A DNA stretch of 64,000 nt. It comes from Streptomyces sp. CB01249 (lineage in GTDB: Bacteria; Actinomycetota; Actinomycetes; Streptomycetales; Streptomycetaceae). Of the stretch, positions 1-7,447 are shown piece after piece. The stretch's first letter is position 1; each line of letters starts with the position of its first letter. The DNA is taken from the NCBI RefSeq assembly GCF_001905735.1, contig NZ_LISW01000002.1:62001-126000 (forward strand). Direction: 5' to 3'. The position numbers and the translations under genes are program-made. The notes under the pieces are model-generated. The model was not told where the DNA came from and made no database searches. It was given only the letters and a program-made list of their open reading frames with translations.

Positions 1-1
1 G

Positions 2-295
2 ATGCGGGCGCACCCGGAGTACGTGGCGGGCACCCGGCGCCCCGACACCTGGCTGATGCGCGAGGTGCCCGGCACCCTGTCGAAGATGGGCGCGGAGGCC
101 GTGCAGGCGGTGGCCCTGGCGGACGGCCGGGCCCTGGCCTTCAAGATCGATGACGGCTCCACCCGGGCACTGGGCCCGGTCCTGGCCCGGGCGCTGGGGC
201 TGCTGGGGATCGACGCCCCGGTGGTCGGGCGGATCGGCCGGGCGCCGCTGCTGGGCGGCGGGGTGGAGGTGGGGGAGATCCGGGCGGCTTTCTGA
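2..295 (+). CDS. L-asparaginase II family protein, 3' fragment
   Basis: Only the last ~97 codons lie in the window; the 5' part is off the left edge, so the first ATG here is not the real start. The fragment has the C-terminal pattern of the asparaginase_II family used for L-asparagine hydrolysis: [15 protein letters not shown], then [20 protein letters not shown] and [15 protein letters not shown]. Codon use is strongly GC3, as in true genes here. It ends in TGA, 74 bp before the next gene on the same strand. The family call is by motif resemblance to a partial protein. The catalytic centre may lie partly outside the window, so activity cannot be judged. Confidence 0.75.
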   Translation: MRAHPEYVAGTRRPDTWLMREVPGTLSKMGAEAVQAVALADGRALAFKIDDGSTRALGPVLARALGLLGIDAPVVGRIGRAPLLGGGVEVGEIRAAF

Positions 296-356
296 GCCCC
301 GGCTCTTCCCGCGCGCACGGGCGCCAAAACCGGGCGACATCCCGTAGTGCGCTGCC

Positions 357-362
357 TAGCGT
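357..362 (+). promoter_or_regulatory. Leaderless -10 box (TAGCGT) of the Eis-like gene
   Basis: TAGCGT is followed by 7 nt and then ATG at 370, the leaderless spacing seen repeatedly in this window. It supports ATG 370 over GTG 361. Confidence 0.55.
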
Positions 363-369
363 GGGGCGC

Positions 370-1623
370 ATGAACGCCCTCGATATCCGTACCGTCACCC
401 CGTTCGAGTTCCCCGACTGGCTGCGCGCCCTGAACACCGGCTTCCTCAGGCCGCCCACACCGCCGGAGGAGGAGGTGTCGGGGCGCCTGGCGTACATGGA
501 CCTCTCGCGTACGCGCGGGGCGTTCGACGCGGGGCGGTGCGTGGCCACGTTCCGTTCCTTCGCCCAGGAGCTGACGGTGGTCGGCGGTGCCACCGTGCCG
601 ACCGACGCGGTCACCAACGTCACCGTCTCGCCGACCCACCGGCGACGCGGTCTGCTCTCGCGGATGATGGCGGCGGACCTCGCGGAGGCGAAGGAGGGCG
701 GGGACGTGGCGGCGACGCTGATCGCCGCCGAGTACCCGATCTACGGCAGGTACGGCTTCGGCCCGGCGGCCCAGGCGACCGTGTGGGAGGTCGACGTCCA
801 CCGCACGGGCCTCGACCCGCACCGCAGGGTCCCGGCGGACGGGGACGGCGGCCGGATCGACCTGGTGGACGGCGCGGAGGTCCGGAAGCTGGGCCCCGTA
901 CTGCACGACCGGCTGCGGGCCCGGCAGCACGGGGCGGTCAGCCGGGACGACCGCTGGTGGAACCTGCTCACGGGACAGCAGCTCTTCCCGCACGACCACT
1001 GGACCGAACCCTTCTACGCTGTGTACCGGGGCGCGGACGGCACGGTCGACGGCCTGCTGATCTACCGCGCCGACGACAACTGGGGCGACGCGAAGCAGCC
1101 GCTGAACGGTGCGAAGGTGCGCGACATGATCGCGGTGACCCCGGCGGCGGAGCGCGCGCTCTGGCACTTCCTGTGCTCGGTGGACTGGATCTCCACCATC
1201 CGTACCGGCATCCGCCCGGCGGACGACCTGCTCCCGCTGCTGCTGCCGGACCCGCGCGCGGCGCGTGTGGTGACGCAGGCGGACTTCCTGTGGGTGCGCG
1301 TCCTGGACGTCGTACGCGCCCTTGAGGCCCGTACCTACGCGGTGCCCGGGTCGCTGGTCCTGGAGATCCGGGACGCGGCGGGCTTCGCGGCCGGCCGCTT
1401 CCACCTGGACGCCACCCCGGACGGCGCCACCTGCGCGCCGACGACGCGCTCGGCGGACCTGGCGCTGGACGTCCGGGAGCTGGGGACGCTCTGGCTGGGC
1501 GACGAATCGGCCCTGCGGCTGGCGGCGCTGGGGCTGGTGGAGGAGCTGACCCCGGGCGCGACGGCGAAGGCGGACGCGGTGTTCCGGGCGGCGCGGCGGG
1601 CCTGGTGCCCGGACGTGTTCTGA
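370..1623 (+). CDS. Eis-like GNAT N-acetyltransferase with SCP2-type C-terminal domain
   Basis: 417 aa, the usual length of the Eis / enhanced-intracellular-survival family: two GNAT folds plus a C-terminal sterol-carrier-like domain, acetylating amines from acetyl-CoA. The N-terminal GNAT carries the acetyl-CoA loop [11 protein letters not shown] (about residues 92-102), followed by the [11 protein letters not shown] segment typical of the family. The protein ends in phenylalanine (CPDVF); in mycobacterial Eis the terminal Phe carboxylate takes part in catalysis, so this fits an active hexameric-type enzyme. ATG 370 is preferred to GTG 361 because TAGCGT sits 7 nt upstream. The natural substrate is unknown: aminoglycosides and other amines are acetylated by relatives. 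It converges with the minus-strand ORF ending at 1630. Confidence 0.85.
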   Translation: MNALDIRTVTPFEFPDWLRALNTGFLRPPTPPEEEVSGRLAYMDLSRTRGAFDAGRCVATFRSFAQELTVVGGATVPTDAVTNVTVSPTHRRRGLLSRMMAADLAEAKEGGDVAATLIAAEYPIYGRYGFGPAAQATVWEVDVHRTGLDPHRRVPADGDGGRIDLVDGAEVRKLGPVLHDRLRARQHGAVSRDDRWWNLLTGQQLFPHDHWTEPFYAVYRGADGTVDGLLIYRADDNWGDAKQPLNGAKVRDMIAVTPAAERALWHFLCSVDWISTIRTGIRPADDLLPLLLPDPRAARVVTQADFLWVRVLDVVRALEARTYAVPGSLVLEIRDAAGFAAGRFHLDATPDGATCAPTTRSADLALDVRELGTLWLGDESALRLAALGLVEELTPGATAKADAVFRAARRAWCPDVF

Positions 1624-1629
1624 GGCGGG

Positions 1630-1839
1630 TCAGCCCCGGCGCCACCAGCGGAGGAACGCCCTCCCGGGGCTCCGGGGCCCTTGGGCTCGGCGCGTGCGCG
1701 GCAGGGCGTCCAGGGGCCGCCACGCGTCGTCGGGCGAGGCCATCGGCGCCTGCCGGTCCGCCTGTGCGCGGATCTCGTAGTACGACTCGTGGGCGGTCGC
1801 CCGGAACGCCTCGTCGCACGCGGCCAGCGCGGCCCCCAT
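1630..1839 (-). CDS. Possible small protein downstream of the HTH gene, or its extension past an amber stop
   Basis: A 69-codon ORF in exactly the same frame as the HTH regulator that ends at TAG 1897-1899. There is no intervening stop: the frame stays open from the amber codon to TGA 1630, with a hydrophobic GLLGLLAV stretch followed by a normal-looking charged and aromatic composition (AHESYYEIRAQADRQ). No convincing ribosome site precedes ATG 1839. It could be a small co-transcribed gene, a decayed C-terminal part of the regulator after a nonsense mutation, or chance. No family was recognised. Confidence 0.3.
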   Translation of the reverse strand: MGAALAACDEAFRATAHESYYEIRAQADRQAPMASPDDAWRPLDALPRTRRAQGPRSPGRAFLRWWRRG

Positions 1840-1896
1840 CGCCGATCCGGCCGGCCCGCGCCGCCGGGCCCGTACGGCCAGCAGGCCGAGCAGGCC

Positions 1897-2523
1897 CTAG
1901 GGGTGGGAGGGCAGGTCGTCGCCACCCCGGAGCCGGTCTAGTTGCAGGCGGTGGGCGAGCGTACGGCGTACGGACGCGGAGCCGGGCGGCGTGCCGGCGG
2001 TCCGTGACGGCACGTCGAGCGCACGGCTGATCTCGTCGTACGCGGCCCGGTGCGCCGCCAGCCCGTCCCCGTACCGCCGCAGGTCCTCCTCGACGAGCCG
2101 CCGCAGCGCGTCGGTGTTCTCGGGCGTCAGGCGCTGCCGGCCGCGCGCGAGGGCCTCGACGACGGGGTGACAGCGCGCGGCCGAGCCGTACGTCTCCGCG
2201 ATGTCCTCGGCGACGCCCCACAGTCGCCCCTCCAGCCACGGGGGGTCGCCCTGCCCGAGCGCGAGGCCGAGGGGCCGGGCCGGTCCGGCGTCGCGGTGTT
2301 TGACCACCTGCTTGGAGACGGCGGGCTGGCTCATCCCGGTGAGACGGGCGATGCGCTCCTGGGTCCAGCCGAGGTCGGCGAGCACCTTGACCATCTCGGT
2401 GCGCAGCCGACGCGCCTCCTCGCCCGCGCGGATGACCTCGTTCATCCCGGCGAGCATGCGCGCGGCCTGCGCCTCGGTGAGCGCGGGGGAGCTGTTCTTC
2501 TGCTGCGTCGGATCGCCTGCCAC
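1897..2523 (-). CDS. Helix-turn-helix transcriptional regulator
   Basis: 208 aa. The helix-turn-helix lies at roughly residues 45-75 (VLADLGWTQERIARLTGMSQPAVSKQVVKH), resembling the sigma-70 region-4 or resolvase-type HTH of many Streptomyces regulators. The rest is an acidic helical domain without a recognised ligand-binding fold. GTG 2523 is the first codon after a TATAAC hexamer spaced by 6 nt, so the message is probably leaderless. The promoter is embedded in the repeated AACCNGGTT operator shared with the divergent alpha/beta hydrolase, which strongly suggests autoregulation and control of that neighbour (inference). It ends with an amber codon, after which the frame stays open for 88 codons. 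Confidence 0.75.
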   Translation of the reverse strand: MAGDPTQQKNSSPALTEAQAARMLAGMNEVIRAGEEARRLRTEMVKVLADLGWTQERIARLTGMSQPAVSKQVVKHRDAGPARPLGLALGQGDPPWLEGRLWGVAEDIAETYGSAARCHPVVEALARGRQRLTPENTDALRRLVEEDLRRYGDGLAAHRAAYDEISRALDVPSRTAGTPPGSASVRRTLAHRLQLDRLRGGDDLPSHP

Positions 2524-2573
2524 AACCCAGTTATATACCGGGACCCCATAACCAGGTTGTACAACCCGGTTAT
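2524..2573. promoter_or_regulatory. Iterated AACCNGGTT operator between the HTH regulator and the hydrolase
   Basis: Copies of AACCCAGTT (2524), AACCAGGTT (2550) and AACCCGGTT (2563) are spaced at multiples of 13 bp, with a degenerate copy around 2537. The last two form a 26-bp near-perfect palindrome (2548-2573) centred on TGTACA, with arms ATAACC(A/G)GGTTG. The array covers the -10 region of the regulator and the upstream promoter region of the hydrolase. The likely ligand is the adjacent HTH protein (inference). Confidence 0.65.
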
Positions 2574-2591
2574 TACTGTCACTCTGCCCTC

Positions 2592-3440
2592 ATGACCACG
2601 CACACCTTCACCGCGCCCGACGGCACCCTGCTCGCCTACCGGACGTACGGGGACGGCCCCGGCGACCCGGTCGTCTGCGTGCCTGGCGGTCCGGCCGACT
2701 CCCGCTATCTGGGCGACCTCGGCGGACTGTCGGCCCACCGCCGCCTCGTCGTCCCCGACCTGCGGGGCAACGGCGGCTCGGCGGTCCCGGCGGACGTCTC
2801 CACGTACCGCTGCGACCGCCTGGCCGAGGACGTGGAGGCGCTGCGCCGCCACCTCGGGCTCGACCGCGTCGATCTGCTCGGCCACTCCGCCGGGGCGAAC
2901 ATCGCGGTGCGGTACGCGGAGCGCCACCCGGACCGGATCGGCGGGCTGGCCCTGATCGCCCCGAGCACGCGGGCGGTCGGCATCGACGTCACCGGGGACG
3001 AGCGGCGGGCGCTCGCGCGGCTGAGGAGCGGCGAACCGTGGTTCCCGGCGGCCTTCCCCGCGCTGGAGGCGATCACACGCGGGAACGGCACGGACTGGGA
3101 GGCCGTCGAGCCGTTCTTCCACGGCCGCTGGGACGACGCGGCCCGCCGCTTGCAGGCGCTCGGCCGCCCCGGCAACCCGGAGTCCGTCGCCCTCTTCGGC
3201 GCCGAGGGGGCGTTCGATCCGCCGGCCACCCGCAAGGCCCTCGCCTCTCTCACCGCGCCCGTCCTGCTGCTGGCCGGCGCGTACGACCTGAACAGCCCGC
3301 CACGTGCGGTGACCGCGTTCGCCGAACTGTTCCGGGACGCCGCGCTCGTCGTGCAGCCGGGGGCGGGGCACTATCCGTGGGCGGACGACGCGGAGGCGTT
3401 CGGGGCGGTGGTGGCGGGGTTCCTCGGGGGGCGCGGCTGA
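2592..3440 (+). CDS. Alpha/beta-fold hydrolase
   Basis: 282 aa, the standard length for a cytosolic alpha/beta hydrolase of the proline-iminopeptidase or haloalkane-dehalogenase-like group. The nucleophile elbow GHSAG is near residue 97 and the catalytic acid is probably the Asp of AGAYDLN near 231. The catalytic His lies in GAGHYPW near 261, giving an intact Ser-Asp-His triad. An oxyanion-type CVPGGP motif is at about residues 32-37. Esterase or peptidase specificity cannot be read from sequence. It starts at ATG 2592, divergent from the HTH regulator, with that regulator's presumed operator ending 18 bp upstream of the start, so it is the probable regulated target. Confidence 0.85.
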   Translation: MTTHTFTAPDGTLLAYRTYGDGPGDPVVCVPGGPADSRYLGDLGGLSAHRRLVVPDLRGNGGSAVPADVSTYRCDRLAEDVEALRRHLGLDRVDLLGHSAGANIAVRYAERHPDRIGGLALIAPSTRAVGIDVTGDERRALARLRSGEPWFPAAFPALEAITRGNGTDWEAVEPFFHGRWDDAARRLQALGRPGNPESVALFGAEGAFDPPATRKALASLTAPVLLLAGAYDLNSPPRAVTAFAELFRDAALVVQPGAGHYPWADDAEAFGAVVAGFLGGRG

Positions 3441-3521
3441 GGAGGAGGACGGGCTCCACTGTGAGGACCGCCCGCTGTGCCTCCGTACCGTCCAGGAGCC
3501 ATGTACGGGTCTCCGGCTCGT

Positions 3522-4223
3522 TCAGGACCGGCCCGGCTCCCAGACCGAGCAGTCGTGCGCGAAGAGCACACGGCGCGGGTCGAAGTCGGCCAGCCGGTCC
3601 AGCCAGGGCCGATACGGCGGAAGCGGCGGCTCCACGCCGTCCAGCGCCGCCTGGCGCGCCAGCTGGTCGGACGCGAAGTGGGAGGCGAAGTCGTGCGCCT
3701 GCCCGGCGAGGACCACCGTGCCGTCGCTCTGCCGGACCACCAGCGACTGGTGCCCGTCGGTGTGCCCGGGCGTCGGAACGATCCGGACTCCTGGCCAGAT
3801 CTCGGCTTCGCCGCTGACTTCCTCGTACACCGCACCCGGAAAGTCGATCAGCGCGTCGACGGTGTAGTCGCCCGCGCGGGCGGTGGCCAGTTCGACGTCC
3901 TGGACCAGGATGGGCCGGCCGCCCAGGAGGGGGTTCCCGCCGCAATGGTCGAAGTGCAGATGGCAGTTGACGACCAGGGAGATGTCGTCGAGCCCGACCC
4001 CGGCTCCCGACAGGGCCTCCCGCAACGCCCGCCGCCGGGGCCGGTAGTGCGCCTCGGTCTCCGGACCCGCGTCACCGATACCGGTATCGAAGAGGATCAG
4101 CCCCTTCTCGTGCCGGACCAGGTAGCCGAGGACGGGCTCGACGCGCGGCTGCGGGCCGCCCGTCTCCGAGGCGGGCCGGACGAAGTACCCGAGGTCGAGG
4201 CGGCGTAACGACACGTTTCCCAT
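3522..4223 (-). CDS. MBL-fold metallohydrolase (lactonase-like)
   Basis: 233 aa from ATG 4223. Longer readings would run through the palindromic operator of the neighbouring XRE gene and have no ribosome site. The zinc motif HLHFDH (about residues 105-110) is followed by PGHTDGH (about 172-178), GQAHDF (near 196) and FAHD (near 223), the HxHxDH...H...D...H pattern of binuclear metallo-beta-lactamase-fold enzymes. The spacing and GTDTGIGD-like FDTGIGD segment resemble the AHL-lactonase/AttM group, so an ester or lactone substrate is plausible but unproven. It converges with the upstream alpha/beta hydrolase and diverges from the XRE regulator. Confidence 0.82.
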   Translation of the reverse strand: MGNVSLRRLDLGYFVRPASETGGPQPRVEPVLGYLVRHEKGLILFDTGIGDAGPETEAHYRPRRRALREALSGAGVGLDDISLVVNCHLHFDHCGGNPLLGGRPILVQDVELATARAGDYTVDALIDFPGAVYEEVSGEAEIWPGVRIVPTPGHTDGHQSLVVRQSDGTVVLAGQAHDFASHFASDQLARQAALDGVEPPLPPYRPWLDRLADFDPRRVLFAHDCSVWEPGRS

Positions 4224-4302
4224 CCACCCATCCTGCCGGTCCGGGGCCGCCGCTCGCCGGGGACGATGGGCAGGCCGGTCTCGCAGGCGAGTAACGTGGA
4301 AC

Positions 4303-4330
4303 ACTTTTGCAAGCGGCTGCTTGCAAAAGT
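4303..4330. promoter_or_regulatory. Perfect 12-bp inverted repeat operator (ACTTTTGCAAGC arms, 4-nt spacer)
   Basis: Arms ACTTTTGCAAGC and GCTTGCAAAAGT flank GGCT, with no mismatch across 24 bp. It lies 26 bp upstream of the XRE start and 80 bp upstream of the divergent MBL gene. A further half-site-like TAGCAAG follows at 4331. AT-rich arms stand out against >70% GC surroundings. An autoregulatory site for the XRE protein is the simplest reading (inference). Confidence 0.65.
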
Positions 4331-4355
4331 TAGCAAGGGTAGGCAGCATCGAGGC

Positions 4356-4763
4356 ATGGCCTCACTCAACGTCGGCAATCTCGGCGAGTATCTGCGGGAG
4401 CAGCGCCGCAGTGCGCAGCTCTCCCTGCGGCAGCTCGCCGATGCCGCCGGCGTGTCCAACCCCTACCTCAGCCAGATCGAGCGCGGGCTGCGCAAGCCGA
4501 GCGCCGAGGTGTTGCAGCAGGTCGCCAAGGCGCTGCGCATCTCCGCCGAGACCCTGTACGTACGGGCCGGGATTCTGGACGAGCGGCAGCAGGACGAGCT
4601 GGAGACGCGGGCGGTGATCCTCGCCGATCCGTCGATCAACGAGCGCCAGAAGAGCGTGCTGCTCCAGATCTACGCGTCCTTCCGCAAGGAGAACGGGTTG
4701 GACGACGAGGCCGGGGCAGACGCTCCTTTCAATGCCGACGGCAGTGCTGCCGATACAGCTTGA
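4356..4763 (+). CDS. XRE-family transcriptional regulator (Rv0474-like)
   Basis: 135 aa. The XRE/Cro helix-turn-helix occupies residues 10-65 (LREQRRSAQLSLRQLADAAG, then VSNPYLSQIERGLRKPS), followed by a helical RAGILDERQQDELETRAVI segment and an acidic tail. ATG 4356 is chosen because an upstream ATG at 4266 would put the perfect palindromic operator inside the coding region. It sits 50 bp before the HbhA-like gene, which is followed by a DUF2516 gene. The same three-gene order (XRE, hbhA, DUF2516) is known in mycobacteria, so it probably regulates this operon and itself through the palindrome. Confidence 0.85.
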   Translation: MASLNVGNLGEYLREQRRSAQLSLRQLADAAGVSNPYLSQIERGLRKPSAEVLQQVAKALRISAETLYVRAGILDERQQDELETRAVILADPSINERQKSVLLQIYASFRKENGLDDEAGADAPFNADGSAADTA

Positions 4764-4813
4764 GAGCTCCATCACCCTCACACCCAGTCTGATGATCCGG
4801 GAGGACCACAGTC

Positions 4814-5476
4814 ATGGCCATCACCGATGACCTGCGCAAGACCCTCACCGACCCGACCCCCCTCTACTTCGCCGCCGGCACCGCCGACCTCGCCGTGCGC
4901 CAGGCCCGCAAGGTGCCCGCGCTGCTCGACCAGCTGCGGGCCGAGGCCCCGGAGCGGATCGAGGCGGTACGGAACACCGACCCCAAGGTCGTGCAGGAGA
5001 AGGTCACCGAGCAGGCCCGGGAGGCGCAGTCCGTTCTCCAGGCCAAGGTCACCGAGGTGATCGGCGCCTTCGACACCGACCTGAAGAAGCTCGGCGAGAA
5101 CGCCCAGGACCTGGCGCTGCGTGGGGTGGGCGTCGCCGCCGAGTACGCCGTACGGGCCCGGGAGACGTACGAGAAGGTCGCCGAGCGCGGCGAGCGCACC
5201 GTGCGGACGTGGCGGGGCGAGACCGCCGACGAGATCGTGGAGATCGCCGTCGTCGTGGAGCCGCGCAAGGAGTCCGAGCCGGCTGCCGCGCCGAAGCCGG
5301 CCGCCCCCGCGAAGGCCGCTCCCGCCGCGAAGCCGGCCGCCGTCAAGCCCGCCACCACGGCCAAGCCGGCCGCCGCGAAGCCGAAGCCCGCCGCCGCTGC
5401 CAAGCCCGCCGCCGCCAAGAAGGCTCCGGCGCGGAAGCCCGCCGCGAAGAAGGCCACCCCGCCCTCCGGCAAGTAG
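4814..5476 (+). CDS. HbhA-like Lys/Ala/Pro-rich coiled-coil protein
   Basis: 220 aa. Residues 1-140 are amphipathic helix with the DLRKTLTDPTPLYFAAGTADLA start typical of mycobacterial heparin-binding haemagglutinin. Residues 155-220 are a low-complexity Ala/Lys/Pro tail (repeated AAKPAA, KPAA). In mycobacteria the Lys-rich tail binds sulfated glycans and the N-terminal part is membrane- or cell-wall-associated; in a saprophyte the role is more likely envelope organisation or polar growth, which is inference. GGGAGGA lies 8 nt before ATG 4814. The XRE regulator is directly upstream and a terminator-like hairpin follows at 5486. The tail is histone-like in composition, but the conserved N-terminus argues for the HbhA family. 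Confidence 0.8.
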   Translation: MAITDDLRKTLTDPTPLYFAAGTADLAVRQARKVPALLDQLRAEAPERIEAVRNTDPKVVQEKVTEQAREAQSVLQAKVTEVIGAFDTDLKKLGENAQDLALRGVGVAAEYAVRARETYEKVAERGERTVRTWRGETADEIVEIAVVVEPRKESEPAAAPKPAAPAKAAPAAKPAAVKPATTAKPAAAKPKPAAAAKPAAAKKAPARKPAAKKATPPSGK

Positions 5477-5485
5477 CACCGATGC

Positions 5486-5505
5486 CCCCGGCAGGTGTGC
5501 CGGGG
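5486..5505 (+). terminator. Hairpin after the HbhA-like gene
   Basis: CCCCGGCA and TGCCGGGG arms flank a GGTG loop, 10 bp after the stop codon. There is no U-tract, as is usual for Streptomyces. Confidence 0.5.
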
Positions 5506-5583
5506 CGGCGGGCGGGCACATTCCGGGTGGCCCGTTCGTTGTCCCGGTACCTTGGCCGCGAGGCGCTTTCACCCGACTAGGCG

Positions 5584-5928
5584 GTGCACATCATGTTGCT
5601 CGACGGCTTCAACTCGTTCCTCGGGCTGCTCTCCGCGGCCATGCTCGTCCTCGCCGTGGTCGCGCTGGTCATGGCCCTGATGGCCCGCGAGGACGCCTAC
5701 CGCGCCGCGGACAAGCAGAAGAAGTCCTTCTGGCTGATCATTCTCGGCATCGTGGTCGCGGTGAACCTCTGGCCCATCTTCATCTTCCTGCAGATCGCCG
5801 GGCTGATCGCCACCATCGTCTTCTTCGTGGACGTACGGCCCGCCCTCAAGGCCGTCAGCGGCGGTGGCCGCCGACGCGGCGGATCCAGCAGCGACGGCCC
5901 GTACGGGCCCTACAACGGCGGGCGCTGA
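5584..5928 (+). CDS. DUF2516 family membrane protein
   Basis: 114 aa from GTG 5584, with ATG 5593 a possible alternative. There are two or three membrane spans: residues 8-35 (FLGLLSAAMLVLAVVALVMAL), 50-70 (FWLIILGIVVAVNLWPIFIF) and 70-85. A Gly/Arg/Ser-rich cytosolic tail follows. It is the third member of the conserved actinobacterial XRE-hbhA-DUF2516 set. Function is unknown; association with the HbhA-like protein at the membrane is inferred from synteny only. Its last 19 bp overlap, tail to tail, the end of the minus-strand phosphatase gene. Confidence 0.78.
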   Translation: MHIMLLDGFNSFLGLLSAAMLVLAVVALVMALMAREDAYRAADKQKKSFWLIILGIVVAVNLWPIFIFLQIAGLIATIVFFVDVRPALKAVSGGGRRRGGSSSDGPYGPYNGGR

Positions 5929-7247
5929 GCCGCCGCCGGTGAGGCCGGGCGCGGGCGCGGGATGTTCACGCTCCGCGCGCCGACCGGGGGCCGGGACCGG
6001 GCGGTGTCCTGGTCGCGGTCGAGCAGCAGGACCGCGACGTCGTCCGTCAGCTCGCCGCCGTTCAGCTCCCGCACCTGGGTGACCGCCGCCTCCAGCAGCT
6101 CCTCGCCGGTCAGGCCCTCGGCGAGCTGCCGGTTGATCATCGCCACCATGCCGTCCTGGCCGAGGCGCTGCGTGCCGTCGCCGACGCGGCCCTCGATCAG
6201 GCCGTCCGTGTACATCATCAGGCTCCAGGCGCCGCCCAGCTCCACCTGCCGACGCGGCCACCGCGCACGCGGCAGCAGGCCCAGGGCCGGTCCGCCGTCC
6301 TCGTACGGGAGCAGCTGCGCCGCCCGTCCGTGGCGGGCGATCAGCGGCGCGGGGTGCCCGGCCAGGCACAGGCCAGCGCGGCGGCCGTCCGGGGCGATGT
6401 CCACCGTGCAGAGCGTCGCGAAGATCTCCTCGCTTTCCCGCTCGTGCTCCAGGACCTCCTGGAGCGTGGACAGCAGCTCGTCGCCGCACAGCCCCGCCAG
6501 CGTCAACGCGCGCCACGCTATGCGCAGTTCCACGCCGAGCGCGGCCTCGTCCGGGCCGTGGCCGCAGACGTCGCCGATCATCGCGTGCACCGTGCCGTCC
6601 GGGGTGCGGACGGTGTCGTAGAAGTCCCCGCCCAGCAGCGCGCGGCTGCGGCCCGGGCGGTAGCGCGCCGCGAAGCGCAGGTCGGAGCCGTCGAGGAGCG
6701 GGGTCGGGAGCAGCCCGCGTTCCAGCCGGGCGTTCTCCTGGGCGCGCAGTCGGGACTCGGTGAGCTGGTGCTGTGCGACGTCGGCCCGTTTGCGTTCGAC
6801 GGCGTAGCGGATGGCCCGGCTCAGCAGCCTGCTGTCCAGCTCGCCCCGGAAGAGATAGTCCTGCGCGCCCACCCGGACCGCCTCGGCGGCCAGCTCGGCG
6901 TCGTCCTCCGCGGTGAGGGCGAGGACGGCGTGCCGGGGTGCGATCCGCAGGACGTGCTTGAGCGTCGCGAGGCCGTCCTGCTCGCCCTCGCCGTCGCCCC
7001 GCGCCTCGGCGCCGGCCGGCAGGGCCAGGTCGAGCAGGATGCAGTCCACGTCGTCGGTGAGGAGCCGGCCCGCCTCGGTGAGGTTCCGGGCGGCACGGAT
7101 ACGGACCCGGGCACCGGCCGCGGTGGAGAGCTCCGGAGCGGTGAAGGTGCCCGCCGGGTCGTCCTCGATCACGAGGAGGGTGAGGCCGGCGCCGGAGCTG
7201 TTCTCCGCAGCGGGCGCGGAACACGGCTGCGGTACGGGTACGGGCAT
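5910..7247 (-). CDS. Response-regulator / PP2C-type (SpoIIE) protein phosphatase
   Basis: 445 aa from ATG 7247. A degenerate receiver domain is at residues 20-145 (LLVIEDDPAG; phospho-acceptor candidate in CILLDLALP), followed by a short coiled coil (SRLRAQENARLERGLLP). A SpoIIE-type PP2C phosphatase spans about residues 200-420 with GGDFYD, GDVCGHGPDEA and TDDVAVLLL metal-binding motifs. Such proteins dephosphorylate anti-sigma-factor antagonists on a signal received by the receiver domain. GGGAGGGAAGGAAA lies about 10 nt before ATG 7247. An alternative ATG at 7445 would add 66 low-complexity residues. The receiver has an acidic insertion (GAEARGDGEGEQDG) after its Asp. The 3' end overlaps the convergent DUF2516 gene. 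Confidence 0.82.
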   Translation of the reverse strand: MPVPVPQPCSAPAAENSSGAGLTLLVIEDDPAGTFTAPELSTAAGARVRIRAARNLTEAGRLLTDDVDCILLDLALPAGAEARGDGEGEQDGLATLKHVLRIAPRHAVLALTAEDDAELAAEAVRVGAQDYLFRGELDSRLLSRAIRYAVERKRADVAQHQLTESRLRAQENARLERGLLPTPLLDGSDLRFAARYRPGRSRALLGGDFYDTVRTPDGTVHAMIGDVCGHGPDEAALGVELRIAWRALTLAGLCGDELLSTLQEVLEHERESEEIFATLCTVDIAPDGRRAGLCLAGHPAPLIARHGRAAQLLPYEDGGPALGLLPRARWPRRQVELGGAWSLMMYTDGLIEGRVGDGTQRLGQDGMVAMINRQLAEGLTGEELLEAAVTQVRELNGGELTDDVAVLLLDRDQDTARSRPPVGARSVNIPRPRPASPAAAQRPPL

Positions 7248-7447
7248 CGGTTCGGGTTTCCTTCCCTCCCCCCGAGGGCGCGGCGGAGCGACGAACGACG
7301 TCCCGCCAGACGGGGACCATAGCGGTCCGGACCAGGGGAACGGAATGCCGACCCGCCCGCCACGCCTGGCATATGCACCGCCATAAGCCGCGTCCCACCA
7401 CGGATCAGGCACGGTGGGCCGCGCGGAGGCGGCCGATCCCGACATGA

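Noticed and set aside
968..2239. 423-codon minus-strand frame over the Eis-like gene
   Set aside because: Composition is Pro/Arg/Gly shadow coding; the plus-strand acetyltransferase explains the sequence.
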